From the NCBI GenBank assembly GCA_018261935.1, contig JAGTRP010000020.1:28170-92169 (forward strand): 64,000 nt of DNA, given 5' to 3'. Of the stretch, positions 8,969-17,198 are shown one piece after another. The stretch's first letter is position 1. Each line of letters opens with the position of its first letter. Below the pieces are notes generated by a model. That model worked only from the letters and a program-made list of their open reading frames with translations, was not told the origin of the DNA and did no database searches. Made by a program: the position numbers and the translations under genes. This DNA is from Rhodocyclaceae bacterium (lineage in GTDB: Bacteria > Pseudomonadota > Gammaproteobacteria > Burkholderiales > Rhodocyclaceae).

Positions 8969-9883
8969 ATGGCAAGCATGCAGTCTCCGTCGCTGAAACG
9001 CTATGCCTGGCTGTCCATCGCTGCGGCGCTCTCCACCATTGCCCTCAAGGGCATCGCCTGGTGGGTGACCGGCTCGGTCGGGCTGTTGTCCGATGCCATC
9101 GAATCCCTGGTCAATCTCGCGGGGGCGCTCATGGCCCTGGGGATGCTGACCCTGGCGGCGATTCCCGCGGACGACAGTCACGCCTATGGACACGGCAAGG
9201 CGGAATACTTCTCCAGTGCTTTCGAGGGTTTCCTGATCCTGTTGGCGGCAGTGGCCATCGGCTACACGGCCATCGGACGGCTGCTCCATCCCCAGCCCCT
9301 GGAAGCGGTGGGGATCGGCCTGCTGGTTTCCGCAGCGGCCTCGGCCGTTAATTTCATCACCGCCCGCACCTTGCTGGCGGCGGGTTACCGGCACGATTCC
9401 ATCACCCTGGAAGCCGATGCCCGGCATCTGATGACCGATGTCTGGACTTCCGCCGGGGTCATCGTCGGTGTCGGCCTGGTCTGGCTGAGCGGCTGGCTCT
9501 GGATCGACCCGGTGATCGCCCTGCTCGTTGCCGTCAATATCCTCTGGACCGGCTGGTCGCTCATGGGGCGCTCCGCGGCCGGCCTGATGGACGCTTCCCT
9601 GCCCGCCGAGAAGCGCGAGCGGATGGAGGCGCTACTGGCCCCCTATTGCTCCCAGGGCCTGAAATTTCATGCCCTGCGCACCCGGCAGGCGGGCAGCCGC
9701 GTCTTCGTCACTCTGCATCTCCTGGTGCCGGGGTATTGGACCGTGCAGCGGGGCCACGAATGGTCGGAGCGTATCGAAGCGGATATCCGGCGAGCCTTTC
9801 CCCGCACCAACGTGACCATCCATCTGGAACCCATCGAGGACCCGCTCTCGATGGCGGACGAGGACCTCGACCGCTCGCCCTGA
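8969..9883 (+). CDS. Cation diffusion facilitator (CDF) family transporter
   Basis: With ATG 8969 the protein has 304 residues; ATG 8978 is an alternative and neither has a strong ribosome-binding site. Six membrane helices are visible. Helix 2 carries the acidic SDAIESLVN motif and helix 5 carries H153-x3-D157 (RHLMTDVW), the usual CDF metal site. A soluble C-terminal domain of about 90 residues follows. CDF proteins export Zn2+, Fe2+, Co2+ or similar ions by proton exchange at the inner membrane. The metal cannot be assigned from sequence alone. Confidence 0.85.
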   Translation: MASMQSPSLKRYAWLSIAAALSTIALKGIAWWVTGSVGLLSDAIESLVNLAGALMALGMLTLAAIPADDSHAYGHGKAEYFSSAFEGFLILLAAVAIGYTAIGRLLHPQPLEAVGIGLLVSAAASAVNFITARTLLAAGYRHDSITLEADARHLMTDVWTSAGVIVGVGLVWLSGWLWIDPVIALLVAVNILWTGWSLMGRSAAGLMDASLPAEKRERMEALLAPYCSQGLKFHALRTRQAGSRVFVTLHLLVPGYWTVQRGHEWSERIEADIRRAFPRTNVTIHLEPIEDPLSMADEDLDRSP

Positions 9884-9910
9884 AGGACATCGGGGGCCCG
9901 GGGCGGGCGG

Positions 9911-9986
9911 GGCATTCGCTCTGCCGGGCTGCGGAACTCGCCCCCTGCGGGGGCTCAGACAGTCCTCGCCCGGCGACCCGATCGCC
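9911..9986. repeat. REP-like palindromic element, copy 1
   Basis: This intergenic element has the core GGGCTGCGGAACTCG, a small inner palindrome, then CTCAGACAGTCCTCGCC. The ends (CCGGG / CCCGG plus imperfect flanks) form an outer inverted repeat. The same core recurs at 24269-24342. This copy sits between two convergent genes (CDF transporter and helicase), where it could act as a bidirectional RNA hairpin. Confidence 0.75.
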
Positions 9987-10024
9987 CCACCCGCCAGTTA
10001 CTTATTGGAAGCCGTATCAGTGCG

Positions 10025-12088
10025 TCATCGCCACATGGCCCGCATCCGGGCCGCCAGATCCACCACCGCCGCCTGGCCGGCGGCAGGTTCCGCCGCGCCG
10101 GCGGCCGGCACCGGCCAGGCGGTGGATTCGAAATGGGGCAGGAGGGCGTTGGGGATGAACCGGGTGCGGCTGCCGTAGACATGGCGGTCCCCCAGCCCGG
10201 CCTGGCCGGAGACATAAAAGCGCTGGGGTATGAGCAGGTCCAGGTGGTCCTTGGCCCGGGTCATGGCGACGTAGAGGAGCCGGCGCTCCTCCTCGATCTC
10301 GTCCAGGCTGCCGGTGGCCAGGTCCGAGGGCAGGCAGCCGTCCACGGCGTTCAGGAGGGTCACCGAGGTCCATTCCCGGCCCTTGGCCGAGTGGATGGTG
10401 GAGAGGATCAGGTAATCCTCGTCCAGGAGCGGCGTTCCCGCCTGGTCGCTGGTGGCGTCCGGCGGATCGAGGGTGAGTTCGGTGAGGAAGCGCTCCTGGC
10501 TCGGGTACGTGGCGGCGATGCGGGCGAGCTGGTCGACGTCCCCCTGGCGGATATGGGCGTCTTCGTAGAGGCGCTCCATCGGGTCCTGGTACCACCGGCA
10601 CACCGCCTCGAAGGCCGCCGGCCAGGGGGCGGTGCGCCCGGCCAGGTCCTCGATCAGAGCGGCCATTTCCAGCCAATCGGCCCGGGCGCTTTCCGGCACC
10701 GGCTGTTCGGCCAGGAGGGCGCAGCCGGGGGCGGCGGTGGCCAGGTTGTCGAGGACCCGCCCCGCTGTCTTGGGCCCGACCCCGGCCAGGAGCTGCATGG
10801 CCCGGAAGCCCGCCACCCGGTCCCGCAGGTTCTGCCCCCAGCGCAGCACCGCCAGCACGTCCTTGACGTGGGCCGCTTCCAGGAACTTGAGGCCGCCGAA
10901 TTTCACGTAGGGGATGTTGCGCCGGGTCAATTCCACCTCCAGCCGGGCGCTGTGCTGGGAGGAGCGGAAGAGGACGGCCTGGGACTTGAGCTTCACTCCG
11001 GCTTCCCGCCGGGCCAGCACCTGCTCCACCACGAATTCCGCCTGGCCGGCGTCGTCCCGCACCGAGACGAGGCGGGGGCGCTGGCTCGAGGTTCGCTCGC
11101 TCCACAGGTCCTTGGTGAAGCGCTCCCGGGCCTGGGCGATGACGGCGTTGGCGGCAGTCAGGATGGGCTGGGTGGAGCGGTAGTTCCGGTCCAGGGTGAT
11201 CTGGTGGGCGGGGGGCGTGAAATGGCCCGGGAAATCCAGGATGTTCCGAATGGTCGCGCCCCGGAAGGCGTAGATGGACTGGGCGTCGTCCCCCACCACG
11301 GTAAGCCCGCGGCCGTCGGGCTTCAGGGCGAGGAGGATGGCGGCCTGGAGGCGGTTGGTGTCCTGGTACTCGTCCACCAGGACATGGCTGAAGCGCTCCC
11401 CCAACTCCCGGGCGAGGTCCGGTTCGGCGGCCATCTGGGCCCAGTAGAGGAGGAGGTCGTCGTAGTCCAGGACCTGCTGGGCTTGCTTGGCTTCCACGTA
11501 GGCGAGGAAGAGGCGCTGCAGGTCGGCCTGCCATTCGGCGCACCAGGGGAAGGAAGTCTGCAGCACCGTCCCCAGGTCGGCCTGGGTATTCACCGCCGCC
11601 GAGTAGATGGCGAGGCAGGTGCCCTTCATGGGAAAGCGCTTGGCCTTGGCCGACAGTCCCAGCTCGTGGCGCACCAGGTTCATGAGGTCGCCGGAGTCTT
11701 CCCGGTCGTGGATGGTGAAGGCCGGGTCGAGGCCGATGCGTCCGGCGTACTCCCGCAGCAGCCGCGCCCCGACGCCGTGGAAGGTGCCGGACCAGGGCAG
11801 GACGGCATCGGCCAGCCCGGGGTGGCCGGCGGCGGCCTGGGCGACGATGCGGGCCACCCGCCGGGTCATCTCGTCGGCGGCCCGGCGGGAGAAGGTCAGC
11901 AGCAGGATGCGCTCCGGCGCCGCGCCCTGGGCGATGAGATGGGCCACCCGGTGGGCGAGGGTATTGGTCTTGCCGGAACCGGCGCCGGCGATGACCAGCA
12001 GGGGGCCGCTGCCGGCCTCCGGGGCTTCCGTGCTGCCGAATTGCACCGCCTCCCGCTGGGCGTCGTTGAGCTTGGCCAGGTAGTTCAT
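10025..12088 (-). CDS. UvrD/Rep-family ATP-dependent DNA helicase
   Basis: This is a 687-residue superfamily 1A helicase. Visible motifs are the Q-motif near LNDAQREAV, Walker A AGAGSGKT (34-41), TFSRRAADEM (65-74), motif II DEYQDTN (239-245), motif III VVGDDAQSIYAFRG (264-277), motif IV (DRNYRST), motif V (STIHSAKGREW) and motif VI (VAMTRAK near the C-terminus). It should unwind DNA 3' to 5' in repair or replication restart. It is close to the usual length of 670-720 residues for UvrD/Rep and is more Rep-like in the C-terminal half. No nuclease domain is present. It is not obviously in an operon. Confidence 0.9.
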   Translation of the reverse strand: MNYLAKLNDAQREAVQFGSTEAPEAGSGPLLVIAGAGSGKTNTLAHRVAHLIAQGAAPERILLLTFSRRAADEMTRRVARIVAQAAAGHPGLADAVLPWSGTFHGVGARLLREYAGRIGLDPAFTIHDREDSGDLMNLVRHELGLSAKAKRFPMKGTCLAIYSAAVNTQADLGTVLQTSFPWCAEWQADLQRLFLAYVEAKQAQQVLDYDDLLLYWAQMAAEPDLARELGERFSHVLVDEYQDTNRLQAAILLALKPDGRGLTVVGDDAQSIYAFRGATIRNILDFPGHFTPPAHQITLDRNYRSTQPILTAANAVIAQARERFTKDLWSERTSSQRPRLVSVRDDAGQAEFVVEQVLARREAGVKLKSQAVLFRSSQHSARLEVELTRRNIPYVKFGGLKFLEAAHVKDVLAVLRWGQNLRDRVAGFRAMQLLAGVGPKTAGRVLDNLATAAPGCALLAEQPVPESARADWLEMAALIEDLAGRTAPWPAAFEAVCRWYQDPMERLYEDAHIRQGDVDQLARIAATYPSQERFLTELTLDPPDATSDQAGTPLLDEDYLILSTIHSAKGREWTSVTLLNAVDGCLPSDLATGSLDEIEEERRLLYVAMTRAKDHLDLLIPQRFYVSGQAGLGDRHVYGSRTRFIPNALLPHFESTAWPVPAAGAAEPAAGQAAVVDLAARMRAMWR

Positions 12089-12274
12089 GGGTGAGTCTCC
12101 ATTTCCTGGGGTTATATACAGCTATCCGTCCTGTGGCAAGGCGGCGGCCCGGCAAAATTCCGGCATCTTCCCGCCGGCATGGCGTGGGGGGGCGGTGGAA
12201 AAGACGAGGCTTTATGCGGTTATGATCTGGGGCTGTTGCCAACCCAGGCCCCACCCATCGGGGCGCCAGCGCCA

Positions 12275-13558
12275 GTGAACCGTCTCGCCGAAAATTTCGA
12301 AACCGCAGCCGAATCCCGCCTTGGGGAAAAATTCCTCTGGATGGGCATTTTCGTGCCCTACGCCGTGGGCTACTTCCTTTCCTACCTGCTGCGCAACGTG
12401 AATGCTGTCATGGCCCCGGAGCTGTCCCGGAGCTTCGGTTTCTCGGCGGCGGACCTCGGCCTTCTCACCGGCGCCTATCTGGCGGCCTTCGCCCTGGCCC
12501 AACTGCCCCTCGGCATCCTCCTCGACCGCTACGGCCCGCGGCGGGTCCAGGTCGGCCTGCTGGCGGTGGCCGCCCTGGGCTGCGCCGCCTTCGCCCTGGG
12601 GCAGAGCCTGGAACACCTGATCCTCGCCCGGGGCATCATCGGCTTCGGGGTCTCCGGCTGCCTCATGGCGGCCTACAAGGCCTTTTCCCAGTGGTTCCCG
12701 GCCCACCGGCAGGCCTCCCTCAACGCCGCCATCATGATCGCCGGCGGCCTGGGCGCCCTGACCGCCAGCAGCCCCTTCAGCCTCCTGCTGCCCCTGGTGA
12801 GCTGGCGCTGGATTTTCGCCGGCCTCGTCCTGGTGGCCCTCGTTGCCGCCTGGATCGTCCATCGCATGCCGGAAAAGCCGGTGGCCGTCCGCCACCAGGG
12901 CATGGCCGAGCAACTGGCGGGAGTGAAGTCCATCCTGGTCAGCCGCAGCTTCTGGCGCTTCGCCCCCATGGCGGCCATGATGATCGGCGGCTTCATCGCC
13001 ATCCAGGGGCTGTGGGCCATGCCCTGGCTGACCGGGGTCGGCGGCATGAGCCGGGACGAGGCCGCTTTCTGCCTGCTCCTCCTCAATGTCGCCCTCATGG
13101 TGGGCTATACGGCCATCGCCACCCTCCTGGGCCGGGTGCTGCGGCGGGGCTGGACCCTGTCCCGGCTCCTGGTGGCGGGGGGCGGGGCGTCCCTGGTGGT
13201 CTCCCTGGCCCTGGTCCTCGATCTCTGGCCGGGCTACGGCCTGTGGATCGTCCTGGGGCTCGTCTCCTCCACCGCCAACCTGGCCTATGCCCACCACGCC
13301 AGCCACTATCCGGCGGCCCTGTCGGGGCGGGCCAACACCTGCCTCAACCTGGGGGTGTTCATCGGCGGATTCGGGGTGCAGTGGAGCTTCGGCATCGTGC
13401 TGGATGCCGCCGAGGCCCGGGGGCTCGGCCACTCCCAGGCCCTGACCCTGGCCTGGGGCCTGCTGCTGGGCCTGCAGGTGGCGACCCTGCTGTGGTTCGC
13501 CCTGGCCGGGCGCTGGAGTGATGGGGAGTCCAGCCGGCAAACCGCAAGTCGCGGCTGA
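12275..13558 (+). CDS. MFS transporter
   Basis: The GTG at 12275 (reading MNRLAENFET) gives 427 residues; the frame also has an upstream ATG at 12179 and an internal ATG near 12341, so the start is uncertain. About twelve membrane helices are visible. The loop 2-3 signature (ILLDRYGPRR) marks the major facilitator superfamily, and the second half repeats the six-helix layout. No substrate can be read from the sequence. It ends about 55 bp before the convergent cytochrome gene. The cytoplasmic tail is short and polar. Confidence 0.82.
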   Translation: MNRLAENFETAAESRLGEKFLWMGIFVPYAVGYFLSYLLRNVNAVMAPELSRSFGFSAADLGLLTGAYLAAFALAQLPLGILLDRYGPRRVQVGLLAVAALGCAAFALGQSLEHLILARGIIGFGVSGCLMAAYKAFSQWFPAHRQASLNAAIMIAGGLGALTASSPFSLLLPLVSWRWIFAGLVLVALVAAWIVHRMPEKPVAVRHQGMAEQLAGVKSILVSRSFWRFAPMAAMMIGGFIAIQGLWAMPWLTGVGGMSRDEAAFCLLLLNVALMVGYTAIATLLGRVLRRGWTLSRLLVAGGGASLVVSLALVLDLWPGYGLWIVLGLVSSTANLAYAHHASHYPAALSGRANTCLNLGVFIGGFGVQWSFGIVLDAAEARGLGHSQALTLAWGLLLGLQVATLLWFALAGRWSDGESSRQTASRG

Positions 13559-13613
13559 TCCTGCGAGTCGCGGCATTGCGCGGGCTGGCGCCCTTCAGTT
13601 CTGCCGCACCGGT

Positions 13614-14348
13614 TCAGTCATCGTGTTTCTTGCCGCGCCGCCCCTCCCCGCCGGGCATGCGGATATCGTGCTCGTCGCCACTGCGATGGCACTCGACGCA
13701 GTTCGTGAAGTCGCGAATCCCTTCCTCGATGTGCTCGCGGCGGATTTTCTCCGGCGTATGCTCGTGGCAGCCGTAACAGGTGTACCGGCTGTAATCGTTG
13801 CGTACGTGGCAGGTCGCGCACTTGGCGTTATGGTCGCGGTCCAGCAGGAAATGCTTGTCGTGATCGAAAGTGGCCGGGGTCCATTTCTCCTGGCTGTGGC
13901 ACTGATTGCAGTTGCCCGTGATCTGCTGGTGGAGCGAGTCGGCCGGCGAGCGGTGGCAGGTCTGGCACTGCTGGCGTGAATCGGCTTGCAGCAAGGCGTG
14001 GTTGAAGCGTCCCTCCTGGCGGAAGCGCTTCACGCCGGCGTGGTCGCTGTGGCAGGCCACGCAATCGTCCTTGATGAGCTTCTGGTGGAACGGTGTCGAC
14101 GCGAGGGGCTTGGCGATGGGCTGCCCGGCTGTCGTCAGCCGGCCGACCTCTTCGGGCTTGTGGCAGGTCGTGCAACGCCCGGACGTGGCGCCGCCGAAGG
14201 GCGCATGGCAGGCGAAGCAGTCGGTTGCGAGCTTCTGGTGGCCGGGAATCAGCTTGCCGGGGCCGACCATCAGGTCGGGATAGACGAAGGCAAGGACGGC
14301 CAGCACGAGCAGGTTGGCGGCAAGGATGAGCTTCAGGATGCGGTTCAT
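13614..14348 (-). CDS. Membrane-anchored octahaem cytochrome c (c3-type)
   Basis: Starting at ATG 14348, which overlaps the upstream stop by 4 bases, the protein has 244 residues. An N-terminal helix (6-22) serves as signal or anchor. Eight CxxCH haem-binding motifs follow at 44-48, 59-63, 96-100, 128-132, 147-151, 177-181, 191-195 and 217-221, with additional histidines as likely sixth ligands. This matches the cytochrome c3/class III multihaem family. It is the last gene of a three-gene operon and should accept electrons in the periplasm from the membrane partner encoded just upstream. The basic, His-rich tail (RRGKKHDD) is unusual. Confidence 0.88.
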   Translation of the reverse strand: MNRILKLILAANLLVLAVLAFVYPDLMVGPGKLIPGHQKLATDCFACHAPFGGATSGRCTTCHKPEEVGRLTTAGQPIAKPLASTPFHQKLIKDDCVACHSDHAGVKRFRQEGRFNHALLQADSRQQCQTCHRSPADSLHQQITGNCNQCHSQEKWTPATFDHDKHFLLDRDHNAKCATCHVRNDYSRYTCYGCHEHTPEKIRREHIEEGIRDFTNCVECHRSGDEHDIRMPGGEGRRGKKHDD

Positions 14349-14941
14349 CGCCAGCCCCAGAACAGGAAGATGCCGAGGATGTGCCCCAGCGACAGCACGG
14401 CAAAGACGGCGAAGATGGGAATATGGACCTTCCGCCACTGGGTCATGGCATCCAGGGTCACCGCATCCCAGAAGACCGCCTGCTCGATTTCGGAACGGGA
14501 CAGCCCGCGCAATTGATAGTGCTCCCGCTGCTCCTGGACATGCTGGCGGGAGCGGCCGAGGAGCATCTTGCCGACCATGCCGCTGATCACATTGATGCCC
14601 ATCGCGACGGTGGCCAGCCAGGGCAGGATCGCATTGAAGTGGATGCCGGCATGGATCAGGACGAACAGCGAGCCGAGCCAGGCCGCCGCTTCATGCAGGC
14701 TCAACAGGTTTTTCGGGTTGCCGGCGGCGATGACCTTTCGCTTGCGCAGGGAATACACCAGGGAGCCGATGATCAGCAGGGTGCCTGGAATCCCCAGGTA
14801 GCGGCCGACCCATGCCAGATCGAGGCGATGCAGCAGGTAGTCCCCCGCCAGCGTGGCGGCGGCCAGCAGGCCGACGAGGAGGGTGAAGGGCAGGATGTGC
14901 TGGCGCCAGAGGGAAGCACTGATGCTTGTCGAACTCGCCAT
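14345..14941 (-). CDS. Multi-spanning membrane protein, probable b-type haem subunit
   Basis: The 198-residue protein has four to five hydrophobic helices (about 17-35, 47-65, 85-125 and 170-195). Histidines in or beside helices (SLHEAAAW, LIHAGIHFN, HIPIF, LGHILG) are placed as expected for bis-His haem b in ferric-reductase-like or cytochrome b561-like bundles. Its start abuts the stop of the reductase gene and its stop overlaps the start of the octahaem cytochrome gene (ATGA), so the three are translationally coupled. I infer that it carries electrons across the membrane; haem content is not proven. Confidence 0.7.
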   Translation of the reverse strand: MASSTSISASLWRQHILPFTLLVGLLAAATLAGDYLLHRLDLAWVGRYLGIPGTLLIIGSLVYSLRKRKVIAAGNPKNLLSLHEAAAWLGSLFVLIHAGIHFNAILPWLATVAMGINVISGMVGKMLLGRSRQHVQEQREHYQLRGLSRSEIEQAVFWDAVTLDAMTQWRKVHIPIFAVFAVLSLGHILGIFLFWGWR

Positions 14942-16213
14942 TCAGGCCTCCAGGGTTACGCTGGTCTTCGGCGTGCAGACGCAGAGCAGGCAGCTGCCCG
15001 GCTCCGGATCATAGTCGGGGGCCTGGCGATAGGCTACCTCGCCGGCATTGATCGTCGTCTGGCAACTGCCGCAGCCGCCTGCCCGGCACCCGGAATTGAC
15101 CGGAATGCCGTTGGCCTCGGCCAATTCCAGCAGCGTCCCGGCACCGGATTGCCACGGCACCTGCTTGCCCGATTTGGCGAAGGTGACGACGACCCCGCCG
15201 GCGCTTGCCTCGGCCGCGGCGACAGCCGTCGGGGCGGCGGCATTCCGGCGCTTTATCGATGCCGGGCCGAAGGCTTCGAAGTGAAGGTGCGAATCCGGAA
15301 CTCCCCAATCCTCCAGTGCCGGGACAAGGGTCTCCATCATCGGCGCAGGGCCGCAGATGTAGAAATGATACGGCTTGAGGGGCAGTTCCATGCGGAACAG
15401 GGATAGGTCGACGCGTCCCTCGTGCTGGTAATCCCGGCCAGGCCGATCCTCAGGGAGCGGGTTGCTGAAGCACAACCTGAGATGGACGTTCGGATGGGCT
15501 GCGGCCAGTTTGTCGAGGTGGGGCTTCATGACCACCTCGCGGCCGTTGCGCACGCCATAGAACAACCAGACCTCGCGTCCCGGTTGTTCAGCGGCGCACC
15601 AGTTGAGCATGCTCATCATGGGGGTGATGCCGATGCCGCCGCCCACCAGGACGACCGGGGTGTCGCTGCGGTCGATGTGGAAATGACCGGACGGGGCGCG
15701 AACCTGCAGGGTGCCGCCGACCTGGATGTCGTCGTGGAAGAAGTTCGAGGAGCGCCCGGGAGGGTGTTCAGTCCCGGTGGGGGCCGGCACGCGCTTGATC
15801 GAGACCCGATATGCCTTGCGGCTTGGGGCATCGGACAGGGAGTAGCAGCGGACGATCTGCTCCGTGGCGCCGCCCCCGGCAGGCATGTCCAGGCGGAAGG
15901 TCAGGAACTGCCCGGGGAGGAAGGCAGGCAGCGGCTTGCCGTCTTCCGGCTCGAGGTAGAACGAGCAGACGGACTGCGCCCCATCTTCAATCACCTTTTG
16001 GGCGACCTTGAATGGCCGGAATCCGGTCCACGATTCAACGCCGGATGGCCGGGCCGCGGGCGTCTGCGAGGCCGGCATGGGAGTGCCGTCGCTGGCGCGC
16101 TCCTTCAAGGCTGCGTAGTCCTGCCGATGCCGCCAGAACGTGATGGCCAGGAAGATCGCCAGTTGAAGGGCGATGCCGAAGGCGATCCATAGAAGGAGGT
16201 GTAGCGATGTCAT
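14942..16213 (-). CDS. Membrane-anchored NAD(P)H oxidoreductase with FAD, NAD and 2Fe-2S domains
   Basis: This is a 423-residue protein. An N-terminal helix (5-27) anchors it. A ferredoxin-reductase FAD domain contains RCYSLSD, and an NAD-binding domain contains GGGIGITPMMSML and CGPAPMM. A C-terminal plant-type ferredoxin domain has the cluster ligands C376, C381, C384 and C411. It should take electrons from NAD(P)H through FAD to 2Fe-2S. It is the first gene of an operon with a membrane b-type protein and an octahaem cytochrome, so the acceptor is probably that chain and not a soluble oxygenase. The order reductase-then-ferredoxin is like phthalate-dioxygenase-reductase or Hmp-type fusions. 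Confidence 0.85.
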   Translation of the reverse strand: MTSLHLLLWIAFGIALQLAIFLAITFWRHRQDYAALKERASDGTPMPASQTPAARPSGVESWTGFRPFKVAQKVIEDGAQSVCSFYLEPEDGKPLPAFLPGQFLTFRLDMPAGGGATEQIVRCYSLSDAPSRKAYRVSIKRVPAPTGTEHPPGRSSNFFHDDIQVGGTLQVRAPSGHFHIDRSDTPVVLVGGGIGITPMMSMLNWCAAEQPGREVWLFYGVRNGREVVMKPHLDKLAAAHPNVHLRLCFSNPLPEDRPGRDYQHEGRVDLSLFRMELPLKPYHFYICGPAPMMETLVPALEDWGVPDSHLHFEAFGPASIKRRNAAAPTAVAAAEASAGGVVVTFAKSGKQVPWQSGAGTLLELAEANGIPVNSGCRAGGCGSCQTTINAGEVAYRQAPDYDPEPGSCLLCVCTPKTSVTLEA

Positions 16214-16290
16214 GGGCGCAAGTATCCGCCGGCTACGTTAATCAACCCTTAACGCAGCGCTGCCGGCATCGATTTGCCGCCGCTGCCCGG

Positions 16291-17133
16291 CTAAATGCTA
16301 CAGACTGTTGTCGCCAGCTTCACCCCGATGGTCCCTGGGGCGGGGGCTTTGTACAGGTCGGGGTTGGCCTTGTCGGCCGGCTCGGAGGAGGATTTCACCG
16401 AGCCGTCGGGGGCATAGGCTACGGCCATGATCTCCAGAATCTTCTCCTCCCCGCAATCGACGCTGTAGCGGATGCGGGCGCTGGGCCTGTTGCCCGCCAG
16501 GAGCTTCTGCATGACCGGGGTGCCGTTCCTGTCCACGATGGGAAGACGGCCACCGTCGGCCGTCGGGTGGGTCCAGGGTTCTTCCCGGTAAGGTTTCATG
16601 GCGACCCAGAATTCCCGGTATTTCCCGTTGTCCCGGATAGTGCTCAGGTTGAGCATCATGGCCACATCCCTGGCGGTGGCCACGGCCAATTCCGTGTCGG
16701 TCGCAGCCATGGCTCCCTGGCTGCACCAGGCCGCCTTCATCCGGTTGAACTGGGGGCTGTCGAACTGGGGCTGCTCGATCGGGGTGCTGGGCAGGTTGAG
16801 CTTGTTCCGGAGGGGCTGGCGGTCCCGGTTGTGGGCTTCCGGAGACCAGGAGAGCGCCCAGTAGGCGTCCTGCCTGCAGCTGGCGAAAACCCTCTCCAGG
16901 AGTTGAGCGGACATGCCGCCCGGCACCGAGGTCCAATGGATCAGGTCGAACACGACGCCGGTGGGGTAGCGCAGCACCGAGTTGGTGGCGACCAGGGTTT
17001 CCCGCCCGCCCTTGTCGGGCAGGAGGACCCAGTTGTCTCTGGCCGAGGCCGCGGTGGACAGCAGCATCCCGGCGCTGACCGCCGCGATTGCCGCCTTCAT
17101 GCCCCGGCGTGAGGTCCGCCGATTCCGCGCCAT
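16291..17133 (-). CDS. Secreted protein with surface-adhesin-E-like segments
   Basis: This is a 280-residue protein with a twin-arginine-rich N-terminus (RRTSRRG) followed by a signal peptide (AAIAAVSAGMLLSTAASA). ATG 17133 is used; ATG 17100 would give the bare signal peptide, and neither has a strong ribosome-binding site. Two related beta-rich stretches, around residues 35-90 and 180-270, each with W, D and C positions resembling the adhesin-E fold, suggest a duplicated domain. Cysteines at about residues 86, 137, 228 and 278 could pair. The function is unknown; an envelope location is inferred. Confidence 0.6.
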   Translation of the reverse strand: MARNRRTSRRGMKAAIAAVSAGMLLSTAASARDNWVLLPDKGGRETLVATNSVLRYPTGVVFDLIHWTSVPGGMSAQLLERVFASCRQDAYWALSWSPEAHNRDRQPLRNKLNLPSTPIEQPQFDSPQFNRMKAAWCSQGAMAATDTELAVATARDVAMMLNLSTIRDNGKYREFWVAMKPYREEPWTHPTADGGRLPIVDRNGTPVMQKLLAGNRPSARIRYSVDCGEEKILEIMAVAYAPDGSVKSSSEPADKANPDLYKAPAPGTIGVKLATTVCSI

Positions 17134-17198
17134 AGCCCACCCGTCATTGGAAGAGACGAAATGGTACTACAGGCGCCGATCCAACCGGCCGGCCGTCC

